Positions 1 to 10,740 of a DNA stretch of 31,042 bases are shown one piece after another (position 1 is the first letter of the stretch; each line of letters opens with the position of its first letter). The notes beneath the pieces are model-generated. The model did no database searches, was not told the origin of the DNA, and saw only the letters and a program-made list of their open reading frames with translations. This DNA comes from Hypsibius dujardini (Eukaryota > Tardigrada > Eutardigrada > Parachela > Hypsibiidae): contig LRSR01001922.1 in NCBI GenBank assembly GCA_001579985.1, positions 1 to 31,042 on the forward strand, in the 5' to 3' direction. The translations under genes and the position numbers were made by a program.

Positions 1-528
1 GTGATACATCCCTTTCTCATGGATCGCGGTCTGTCGCTAATAACTCAAAGGTGTTACTGTGTGTGTATTGCGGACCAGGCGTGCCGCGTGGGTGCATTTC
101 TCAAAAAGATTACACTAAATTGTAATAAACTATTAATTATACTTTTCGTTTTTCTGTGATGAAAATGGCGTTTCCCTTTATTTAGTGATTTATTGAACTG
201 CGCAACAAGTGACGAAAATAGGCTGGTATGTGTATGAGCATAACTTAAATATATAGCACAATAATGTTAAAAAAAATTCAACGGTTTAGACCACAAAGCA
301 TCGTTGCGTATGATTATGAAAAAGGTCAGTGGGAAAAAAACTATAGTCAAGTGCAAAAACTAGCAGCGAGAAACAACCAAGGCGGCGATCACGGTGCCCT
401 CCCGGACGACTACATCCAGTTGATGAAGGTCTGCCCAGAGAGTCGTTTGAGAAAATACCGCATATCCATACGATCCGAATGAAGGGGCCACTGAAGGTGG
501 TTAGGTTCACGGAAAACTGTGTTTACGT
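1..528. other. Sequence downstream of TM9SF3, probable 3' UTR and flank
   Basis: This stretch lies 3' of the TM9SF3 stop codon on the minus strand. On that strand two AATAAA signals can be read (176-181 and 188-193), about 340 nt after the stop, so part of it is probably 3' UTR. The plus strand has a 72-codon ORF at 264-482 with a true ATG, but it has no recognisable family, splice support or signal peptide and is not called as a gene. Confidence 0.4.
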
Positions 529-2676
529 TCAGTCAATTTTCACTGTCGAGTAGATCTTGCGGACGAAGGCGTTAGTGCCGGCGTAGCCGAAGGTGCCGCA
601 GACAATGCCTAAACCCATACTCAGGACTCCCCTTCAGGAAGAAAGAAAGTTCAGACATTATTTTATTCGTCCGTCAGGCGGTCCATCTGCCTATTTATCT
701 GTTTGTCAGCCTGCCTGTCTGCCTGTCTGTCAGCCTGTCTGTCTGTCTGTTATCCAGTCAGACTGTCTGTCTGTCTGTTATCCAGTCAGACTGTCTGTCT
801 GTCAGTCAGTCTGTCTGTCAGCCTGTAATCAGATTCCATGCCGTGACGGCGTCACGGATAAATAAGCTGGCTTTTCACTTACATGTAGCCGAAGTAGAAG
901 ACAGTCTGAAATAGGCCGTACATTTTTGTCTTGAAAACAAAATAGTAGTAGGAGTAAAGGAAAACGTAGAAGGCCGTGGAGGCTCCGGCGAGGAAGCTGG
1001 TCCATTGCCATCGGTAGTCTTCGGCATTCTGCAAGACAGCATTCAACAGTAAAAATATGGAAATTCAACAGCAAACCTATGGAAATCATGTTGATGTTAG
1101 AGAAGGCGCAGAATAACTTAGCGAAAGGTTTTTGCCACGTGTGCAAATGACATTCAAATGTGTGTTCTTTGTCTGAAAAAACTATCGGTAATTAAGGTGA
1201 ATTACCAGGAGGAAATATGCGCAGACAATGGTGACGCAGATGGTGACCACGGCCAGAATCACATAGACCAGGAGCATGAATCCGTAGACATAGTAGATCT
1301 TATACGCCCAGAAAGACCTGCACAGCGGATGAAAATACAAATTCCCCTTAACATACTGAACTCGCCTTGCAGGAGCTTCCCCTTTTCTTACGTGAATATG
1401 AAGTACATCTCGATGAAGATCGAACCAAATGGCAGGATCCCTCCCAGCAATGCAATCACATACGGCTCCATGTACCACTTCTTCTCCGGGATCGGTCGCG
1501 GGACCGCGTTCACCCGACACGGCGCGTCCGCTTGTCCCGCCAAGTTCCGTCCCAAAATCGTCCCTACCAGGTTGAGGGGGAGGATGATGAAGAGACAGAT
1601 GGCCGCCACCGCTAGCATAGTCAGGAAGGGGATGGCGCGTGCGACGTGGTAGTACATGGCAATGAAGTTAAGGAAGAATGCCATCCCACAGACCAGTGAG
1701 GGGAAGAAGAAAGAACTGATGAGCATCTGCCGGATCCAACGCTTCCCACCTTTTGTGCAAGCAAAAAAATTAAATTAATAAAGTACCTACGCTAGTCTGT
1801 TAGTGAATTAAAAGTTAATTACTAAGGAAGTTATACTAGGCATATTTATTACACTGACGTTTTAGTCTGGTTATTTAATGAATATAATTATCTGAAAGCT
1901 ATTAGTTTAATTTTTTCAGAACCAAAAAACCACATTAAAATATATTTACCGCACTAGCGTTTTACTTTTGATTTTTCAATTACTGTAACTTTAGGTTTGC
2001 ATTCGCACCTAGTCTGGCGTACAACGAGCCACCAAAGTAACCGTTAACGGGGGATGTGGCTGCGTAGACAAAAATAGCCGCCGCCAGGAGGGACGAGCGT
2101 TCAGTGTAGAGATCCCCGAAGATGGCCAGAGCGATCGTGCAGACCGTCACCACGGCCAACTGGTAGCCGCACCCTATGAGGGCGGAAAAGAGCGTCGGGC
2201 GGGAGGGCGCGCGGAACACGTCCCCATGGACCTGCTTCCACCCGTATTCATCCCCCAAATCCCGCTCCAGATCGTCCATGTCCTCCTCCTTGCTATAGCG
2301 AGCGTAATCCTTCCGCAACGTCCGCATCAAGATCATCGACACCAGACCGACCAGGAAGATGACCATCATGAAGGAGTTGAAGATGGAGAACCAATGGATG
2401 CGGTGCTGGAAGAAGGACGGATCGAGGTACTTATCGAAGCGATCGTGATATTTTACCGCGGACGGCTTCCAGTTGACCTCGTAGGTGAAGGGGACGGCGA
2501 TGCCGGGCTCGAGTTTGACCTTGTTCTCGTTGGTCATGTTAACGTCAACGATGCGGTTACCGGCGTACCCGATGTCCAGGCGACGGTGTGTGAAGAGGTA
2601 GAATGACTTGGTGGACTCGTCATACTCGCCGATGGTGCCCCACAGGGGAAGATCGTCCAAATAAGCCTAGAAAGTG

Positions 2677-2707
<31 letters not shown>

Positions 2708-3984
2708 TGGGGGGAAAATTGTTCACTAGGTAAATGATCAAGCGGGAAAGCGATTGCTTCCAATTACGTGCCTGAAACCAGTAGTTGTTCCGGATGGCGT
2801 ATTTGAACGAATCCAGTTTGTCCTTATCGAGATTATCGATGGTGCAGTACTGCAGCTTACTCTGCGTCCGCTTGTAATGGATGTCTAAACCGCTAAACTC
2901 CAGCTCGATTCCTTGAAGATCTTCCGCCATACTGCAAATAAAAGTGCAAAAGATGAGTTTATTCTTTCGATAATTCCATTAAAATATTAATAAATAACTA
3001 AAATGCGACGAAAAAGCATTGAGATCAAATTGGAAAAGATATAACAATGGAAAGTCAGGTGTGCATAGGCATACAAATCAAACTTACTCAACCAACAAGA
3101 GATGGCCATCAATTGATTGATGAATTGGCTAGAAAACTGATTCATTTTTCTTTTTCGCTCGGTAATCTTACTAAATAGTCTTCCCTCCATGCCCGGTAAA
3201 AATCAAAACCAGTAAGTTAGAAACACTTTTTCAAGCAAAAACGAATCATAATTGGTATTCGGACTCTCCAAATCGATCGGCACAACAGACAATGCAACCA
3301 AAAGCAGAAACACAACACAATGAGCGAATTCTCGAAACAAAACGAGCGATTGATTGCTGTAATGGCAAAAACACCAACGTTTCTCCTAACTCTAGCTCAT
3401 TCCTCCAAAACCCTATTAATTCTCTCTCACTATACAAACCATCACTTGCTCATAATTCATAAATGTCTTCAACATTACTTCGCATACACAACTTCGGTTC
3501 TCTGTGGTAAAAAAACAGGAAGAAAACAAACGGAACGCACCAACAAGATCCTTAACGTAAACAATTGATTGATTGTTGTATTGACAAGAAAATGTGAGCT
3601 GGTCTTTCCATCAGCACTAAACCTCCCAAAATAAACGAATTCTTCTCCCCACGAAAGGGAAACATTTATTCTCCACTATATTCAGCATTCAAAATTGGCT
3701 GGTCCGCTGAATTTTACTTCTGTTAAATTCGTTCTACGGCAAAAAACGATCAAATCGTACCTTTCATGGTAGTGATTTATTCCTTCCTTTTTGCCCTGAC
3801 AAAAGTGGAGGGAAAAGTAGTTGTACGTCTCCTGCCGGTTGGCGTACGGCCCAATGGTGTTCATCCACAGCACCACTTCCTCCGAGTCGTCGTAAGTGTG
3901 GGAATGCTCATCTGCAAGAGTGGTGAAGCACTGCATGAACACGATCAATAGGAAGAACGCGGTGGCACGCTGCGTGGCTGCCAT
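529..3984 (-). CDS. TM9SF3: Transmembrane 9 superfamily member 3, complete 7-exon gene
   Basis: This is a nonaspanin, a Golgi/endosomal nine-pass protein implicated in sorting and surface delivery of other membrane proteins. Exons on the minus strand: 3984-3761, 2931-2772, 2666-2009, 1749-1392, 1317-1206, 1028-883 and 631-529 (stop TGA 531-529). They sum to 1761 nt (586 aa; human TM9SF3 is 589). The ATG at 3984 has a good context (gaagATGG). It opens a signal peptide of about 24 residues ending TTLA, followed by the mature start DEH. The lumenal domain keeps EEVVLWMN and NRQETY. The segment [20 protein letters not shown] is essentially identical to vertebrate TM9SF3 and precedes the first helix; the rest of exon 3 and exons 4-7 supply the remaining helices. 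The C-terminus ends VKID, the KxD-type COPI/Golgi retention signal of this family. Intron 2 uses a GC donor (CAG|GCACGT); the other donors are GT. Confidence 0.97.
632..882. repeat. TM9SF3 intron 6 with CTGT/CCTG tetranucleotide tract
   Basis: Positions about 686-829 of this intron are a degenerate (CTGT)n tract on the plus strand, ACAG in the transcript. It contains two adjacent copies of a 28-bp unit made of four CTGT repeats plus TTATCCAGTCAGA. The repeat lies within about 55 nt of the acceptor of the last coding exon. Confidence 0.9.
2677..2705. repeat. (AATC)n tetranucleotide repeat in TM9SF3 intron 2
   Basis: About seven AATC units lie on the plus strand (GATT in the transcript). They sit directly upstream of the exon 3 acceptor (cactttctag), where the polypyrimidine tract and branch region would normally be. 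Confidence 0.9.
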
Positions 3985-4441
3985 CTTCGCTCAGATAGAT
4001 TGCAATATGACACACGGTGTCAAATGATCTCCTGCATCGGTTGAACTTTAATTTGGTGGGGGAGAAAAACGGGCGCGAAACACGTCCCCGGAATCAAAAG
4101 AGGAGTTCCATGCTTCTACGGTGTTTTGTTTTTGGGTCGTCATCACAGCCGCGTCGACGTGGTTGCCAACTGGCAGGCCGACGGGCACACTTCGCAATTA
4201 ATAACTGTTATGGCGTGCCGGGTGGGCCAGTCAAAAAGCTGTCTCTGTCTTCATTTGTCGGACATCGAATTATTTTTCCTTCTCTTTCGCCCCGCCGCCG
4301 AGTACTATCTCACTGAAAAAGGAATTCCATACATTTTCCAATTAAAAGGCCAACTAATCTCCCACTCAGGCCAACTAAAATGGATTGGTACAAGTTCGAC
4401 GACGACATTAAGAACATCAAGATGGGCTAAGTGGCGCCACA

Positions 4442-4530
4442 CATGCGATGTGCGATGTGCGATGTGCACACCTGTGACACGCGATGTGCGATGTGCACAC
4501 CTGCGACGTGCGATGTACGAAGTGCGAGAT
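4442..4530. repeat. Tandem repeat built on GCGATGT
   Basis: A 7-bp subunit GCGATGT recurs two or three times in a row. Each run is followed by GCACACCTG, making a higher-order unit of about 30-36 bp present twice, with a decayed third copy. It is responsible for the Cys/Arg/His-rich reading frames on both strands here. Confidence 0.85.
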
Positions 4531-4984
4531 GGGCCCCACACAATCCCGATGGCGCATTCCGATTCCCGCTTTGTCAACAATGTTTCTTTCAATGTTTCGG
4601 AATCCGAATTGCAAGTTCACTTCCATGTCATGCACGTCGCTGGCGCCGCCGCCGTGCCCAGTAACAACCGCAAAGTCCATGTAAACTAATTACATGGTTT
4701 TTGTTGGGGATAATCAATCAATCAATGAGATGGTCCATGTGCTAATTTGTGCTACGACAATAAATAGGCTAATGGTTCAATCAATGGAAGGCTTCGTATG
4801 TAATGGGTCGCTGCTTGAATTGGTAGGACGGTACGTTTGGTTTTGAAATTAATATCTGGCACTTTGCTTATGGTTGACAGGCAGCCCCGACGGGAAAAGG
4901 TGGGCGACACAGGGCCGAGCTGAAGGTCCTGGTTTTGGGTGAGCATGCTGATCAAGTTGTAGGCATAGATGGATACACAAGTTA

Positions 4985-5105
4985 CACACATAGACAGAAT
5001 GCTTAGCTGACCGAGTCAAGCCATTTCACTCGTTCGATGCCTTGCTCCGGTCCCCTGACCGAGTCAAATGGCTTGACTTGGTTAGCCGAGCATTTAGGCC
5101 ATATG
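4985..5105. mobile_element. Short foldback (MITE-like) element, copy 1
   Basis: This is an inverted repeat with a TA dinucleotide at both outer ends (4983-4984 and 5106-5107). The inner arms pair around GACCGAGTCAAGCCATTT on the left and its near-complement AAATGGCTTGACTTGGTTAG on the right. The arms resemble those of the element at 19753-19853 (shared core AAATGCT-GGCTAACC.AGT). There is no coding capacity. It lies downstream of the SLC4 gene. Confidence 0.6.
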
Positions 5106-5612
5106 TACACAAACTGATCCACAGCTTCTCTTCCCTGTGAAATGTTTCTTTTTTCCATATCCTTGTTGTATCTAAAGAGACGAGCCGGACAGAACAGCAG
5201 AAGCCAGAGTGGCCTGTCTGTCGACGCGCTAGTATCATGATTATGCGCACTTCATCCGACTTCAGTCGTTGCAGCTCTTCACCCAAGTCGCTGCAGCCTG
5301 TGATGTATCTATTCCTCTCCAGACTGTCCTGTGGTTCTGGTTCTGGTTCTATTTTAGTGTGTAACATTAACACAATTGTGTGTGACATTAAAAGGAGTTG
5401 TGTAACCTCAAACGGCCTTAATCTCACACATTTTTGTGGATTCCCCCAACAGTTTTGTCTTGGATGAATAATGATGTTAGCTCAGCTGTTCTACACTGAC
5501 AGATACATTGTACTGGTGTGGTTATTTTTGGTGTGCGAGCACGAGGGCAAGCACGCGCAGCACGAGTTTAAAATAACTAAAAATTCGATACTTGTGTAAC
5601 TTTAAATTTGGA

Positions 5613-5623
5613 TTTAATTTAAT
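5613..5623 (-). promoter_or_regulatory. Possible SLC4 polyadenylation signal
   Basis: Two overlapping ATTAAA hexamers on the minus strand lie about 220 nt after the SLC4 stop codon. They are the nearest poly(A)-signal variants seen; no AATAAA occurs between them and the stop. This is inference from position only. Confidence 0.3.
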
Positions 5624-5842
5624 TCCTGGATCCAAATGGCCCTATTACGTACGGAATCGTTTCGCGGAAATGGAGATACGTATCTCTGTCCTTTTTTGTT
5701 TCCGATTCAATAGTAAAACTGGCCAATTGTGTGGACAAACATTTGGTCAGGGTGATGAGGGATATACTTCCGTATTAATTGAGGCTGCCAAACAAGACGG
5801 GCAAGACACCGGGAAGATGCGTCAAGGACTCGCTTGACATTT

Positions 5843-8800
5843 TCATTTTCCACATAGGCTCTGTTCGTCCGGACTGTCCGGCACCGGGCTGAGTGACAGC
5901 GGCTGCCGGTCTTCCAACCGTAAGACATCCGACCTTTTCCATCTGTTTTTTTTTAAACAAAGGAGATAGAAGAGATTTTGAAAGAAATGCTAATTTCGGC
6001 GGCTGTAATCTCGACTCTAATAAAGTGCCCGTACCTTGAACCTGTTGAAGGAACTGTAAGCGCGTTCTCCTCCGACTCGTTGACTTGCGATCGGAGATTA
6101 GCGGATGACACATGCCGCCAAATCCCGGTTTTGTTGACCTCTTCCGTAAAGTTGAGCGGCGGAGAGGCCTCGCGATCGTGGGGGCTGTTTCCTACGGGAA
6201 CGGTGAGGTAGTTGCCAGTCGGAAGGCGAATCCGCAGAAAGCCGTCCTCAACATTAGGTGGAGATCCATTCTCCTGTGGTACCAAGCATATGGATGTTAA
6301 ACAAGGATATCTTTCTGTGAAATGTACAGGCAGACAGACAGATGGACAGGCAGACAGATAGGCATACAGACAGACAGACAGGCAGACGGTCAAGCAGATA
6401 GACAAACAGACTGACAGATAGACAAAAAAACAAGCAGGCAGGCAGGCAAGCAGATAGACAGACAGGCATACACCCAGACAGACGGGACAGACAGATACTT
6501 GTATAATATTTTGCTTAATACGAGAGATAATCAAGCGTACCCCGATCAAAGAACCGTTGTGACCACTTGCCCGCCTTTCACGATCTTCCTTCTTCCTCTT
6601 GACGCTTTCCGGTATGATATCGTCCAAATAGCTCAGTTCGAACTGCGTGAAGATGTAATCGAGAAGTTTACGAACTCCAACTAAGGCACCCACCTAACAG
6701 GCCAAAAACACAAAAGCGTCATTTGTTGCCTACCATAATTAATAGGTTAAATGAAATTTCCTCATGAATAAAAATAAATTACCATAATAGGGAACAACAT
6801 AGCGGTTTCCAGAAAACTCTTCAGCACCCACAGAACCGCCAGGCAGAGTAGCTGCACGCCGGTGAAGACATGGACCTTTGTGATCCTGACATGCCGCAGG
6901 TAATAGTAATCCGGCTGATATTTCAGCGGCATGAATATCAACTTCAGACGGTCCGTAAACTAGAACAAAAATTCTGTCATTCAGAAAATTACGGACCGAA
7001 ATTCAGCTCACTACTTTCTACAACACAATTAGGTAACACGAAATACCTGTAAGCCGTTCAAGGCATTCAGCCCCATGAAGAGAAAGACCCCAAACAGCAC
7101 CGGCATCGGGATGACTTGCAGGATGACGGTCATAAAGATGCTCGTACCGATTGCGATGGAGATAGCAATGTTGGTGATCCTCTGTTCGCGAACCCCCAAA
7201 AAGGTCGGGTGCTCCCCGGGAGCAGCAACGTCTGACTCCATCTTCAGACTGGCCACATGTGTTAGCGACAACACCGTGTCGGCGATCATCCACGGCATAC
7301 CCAGGAGTGAGAGCAACCCAGTCAGGATGGCCACGACCAGGAGATCCAGATGGTAGCCGGACCCTTTACGGAAGCGGTTTTCTTTGCGGTTAACGATGAC
7401 GGATGTGATCTGTTGGTCCATGAAGATAAGAATGGTCGCGAGGAGGCCGGGGATGAAGGCGGCTAGGGCGGTCCACCAGGGGTTGTCGCCGAACGGCGGG
7501 ACGATCCACGAGCCGTTACGCATATCGTACGTCGGCTGAAATATTTACAGAAAAAATATATACAGAAAAAAAGGAGTAACTTCTGTAGTAGTATTTTTGC
7601 CACAGTTTCTAAAGTTACCAAAGTTACCAGAGTTTCCAAAGTCACCAAAGTTACGAGGAATTGATTGAAATTCGTAATTTTTGCTGTTGGCTCGACTTGA
7701 GCGACCCGTGTGAACACTTCAGATGATTTCTTTCGTCGGCCACTATTAGTATTCTTCATTGTGATATGTTGTTTATAATTGAATACGTTATAGTATGCCC
7801 GGAACGATCATGAGTAAAAATACTAATTCTATTATTATTAAAATGCAAAATAAACGAAAACTGCTATACTAAAACGAAAAAAAAGGTGATATGTCAATTT
7901 AATTTAATTCAGTCTCACTTATTTATTAACTGCACGGCATTTTAATTAATATGTGTTAATTAAGAATAAAAGCTCAAAATGGGGAATTATTATTTCTGCT
8001 AATAGAGTAAAAAACTCAGGAATTAAATAACTATGCAAAACATTTCAATTATTATTTAAAGTAATAATTAAAAATCAAAAAGATAAAAATGAGGGAAACT
8101 ATTATCTCCATTGATAAATTAAAAACTAAAAAGCTCAAAATTGGGGAATTAATAAATTGTATTTAACACACTAAGAAATTTCAGACCTCATTGAGATCTG
8201 CACACACTATGTCATTATAATTGCTGAAACTCTCAACGATCGTCTCTCATTACAAAACTGTACCTCAAGTTTTTGCGGAACGGACAGCTTCGGAGTCGGA
8301 ATGCCCAGGCAAAAGTCCAATGTCACAAACAGGGAAATACTAATGATCACGGCGAAGTCGCTGACAAACTGTCGGAACCGCGTCGGCAGGTACGGCGACG
8401 TCTTGAAGTCCTTCAAAATTCGCGCCACAATATAAGTCCCGAAGAAGAGCAACACCGACAGCAGAAAGGCATCCGGTACGTGGGCATGCACATTACATTC
8501 CGGTCCGACCAAGCTACCATGGGTGGTCACATTACCAACAGCAAAATGGACGGATTCCAGGCATTGTGCCTTGGTGAAATTGTCCGTCAGGGGACGAAGA
8601 GTTTCATTGTTGATCCGGCAGTCACAGAGAGCCGGAGGAAGGGCCCGGTCTGGGAAGGTCCGCAGCGGCTCCTCCTTGGCGATGTGGAAGAGCTTTTTGA
8701 AGGCCTCGTAGACGAAGATGGCAGAGACGAGAGCGGCGAAGCTCTCCTCTGTGAAGCGGGTTATGTAGCTGACCAGGAAGCTCAGGTCGAAGGCCACCAT

Positions 8801-9744
8801 CACGAGGAGCTGCAGCATGGACCAGAGCCCGATCCACACGCGGAATGACAGGTACTCTATACCGAAGGACCTGATAAGAGAAGTCTAACTTCACCGAATA
8901 ATAACGTGAAAGATAATATTACTTAGTAAACCGTACATATACCGTACGCATACTTGGTAACCCCAAAAAATGGTTACTGAGGATCGCATTATAGTATAGT
9001 ATGTAATATTATTTTAATATTATGCTTATTTTATACATATTGCATTTATTTTTCCTCTTTCTGTGGGATAAACGTAATGACATACTCGCAAAGGTTGAAG
9101 ACAATGAGCTCGAAGACGAGAATGGGACCGGTACTACCGAGGATTACCAAAGGCTGACCGGCTGTGAATCCCCAAACTACCCCGGAGAAGGCACGACCTA
9201 GAATCGTCTCCATTGCGCCCTAGAAAAAAACACACGTAGATGAGATTTTATAGGAGCGCTCACGTGGGTTTTGTGAATAAAAATAGTACCAGTACTGTAC
9301 CATTCTTTTCTTCAGCAAGTCGCTCATCAGACCGCCGAAGGTGATGAGCGGGGTCATTGAGGCGAAGTATAGAAAGATGAACGAGGCAAGAGACTGCATG
9401 TGAAGGGCGTCACGGAAGTCGCTGAGGTAGAACGGCACTTTTCGTTTGATATCTGCAATGAGTCCTCCACAGAACCTATAAGTGAATGTTAGAACACAAT
9501 GTTGAATGTGTTGCAGTTTCTTCTACGCAGCTTCGGCACTTTCATTATACACTTCAAATTAACTGTAGAAAACCCAACAAGGATGTAAATGTGACAAAAT
9601 TGTCTGTCAGGCAATCCAATTTTTTTGAACAAGCAGTGATTTTCAAGCAGGTAGGCAAGCAGATACACTGGAATGCAGACAGGCAGGCCAGCAGTCAGGC
9701 AGACAGGCAGACAGACAAACAGACATAGAGACATAGAGACATAG

Positions 9745-9781
<37 letters not shown>

Positions 9782-10688
9782 AACAGACAGACAGACATAA
9801 GACAGACAGACAGACAGATAGGCAACAAAGAAGACAGACAGGCAGTAGGCAGGCAGGCATTCAGGCAGACAGACAGGCAGCCAAACAGACAGAGGGACGG
9901 AGAGGCAGGCAGCTAGGCAGGCAGACACGCTGATAAATAGACAAACATATAGACACAAAATATATGGACATCAATTACAGACGTGCTGTATCACGGCGCC
10001 AGTCTAACGAATCTTACCTTCCCGTCCTAATTATACCACCCCCATGATCGTTACTGGCGTGTTCCTTTGCTTCCGCTTCCTCAATCTCCAAAAAATCTGC
10101 CATACTCCCTTCCCGCTTGAATTTATCTTTTAAACGGGCTCCTTGTGTCTGAACTTTCGCCGGCGGTTCGATACGAATACTTGGATCCCATTCGCCGGGT
10201 GGCAGCACTGTTGCTGCGCCTAGGAACTCATCCACCGCTCGCAATATGTCTGGTCGTCCCTTCGCATCGTAGACTGCGTGTTGGAAGAGCTGCAAAAAGC
10301 ATGAAAAATGTACCATAGAACTGTCGACGTGAAGATGATAAGTTCATGAAAAGGTCAGATAGGCAGTCTGCGATATAGACAATGCTGTCGGTGTACCTCG
10401 TCCGACAAAAGAGTACCCATCGTGCGACCGACTTGGTGATAACTCATTGGCGTGCTTTTTGGTCCTAATAGAACGAATATAAACCGTGTGGGTGCAGGGA
10501 CTTCAGTTAGGTTTCCGAAAACGGTCGGCTTGGCGAGGCGAATGAAGGCGTGAACCGGCTTGGTGAGGATGTCAAGCTCGGCTATTAAGATGTTGGCAGC
10601 TTCGACACCGCCAGGAAGCTTCTTGAAGAAATGCATATTTGCCTGAAACACCAATTTATCAAGGTTTCTTAAATCCGTGTATCTATCA

Positions 10689-10740
<52 letters not shown>

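Larger units (their letters stand above)
3985..5842. other. Intergenic region between TM9SF3 and the SLC4 gene
   Basis: The TM9SF3 promoter should lie just right of 3984, but no distinct element can be named. The region holds a short tandem repeat (4442-4530), a TA-flanked palindromic element (4985-5105) and the presumed SLC4 3' UTR (about 5600-5842). A plus-strand 16-codon ORF at 4380-4430 has an unusually coding-like composition but no canonical donor. No convincing gene was seen. Confidence 0.6.

Noticed and set aside
2226-2606. 126-codon plus-strand ORF (also 1158-1652, 8273-8848, 11142-11512)
   Set aside because: Antisense shadows of conserved TM9SF3 or SLC4 exons.
4126-4689. 187-codon plus-strand ORF
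   Set aside because: No ATG at the start; the middle is the GCGATGT tandem repeat; no recognisable domain.
9489-9958. Long minus-strand ORFs rich in Cys-Leu-Ser-Val (and similar at 6254-6469, 10669-10850, 21717-21920, 27133-27797)
   Set aside because: They translate (CTGT)n or (ACAG)n tracts, which have no stop codon in any frame on either strand.
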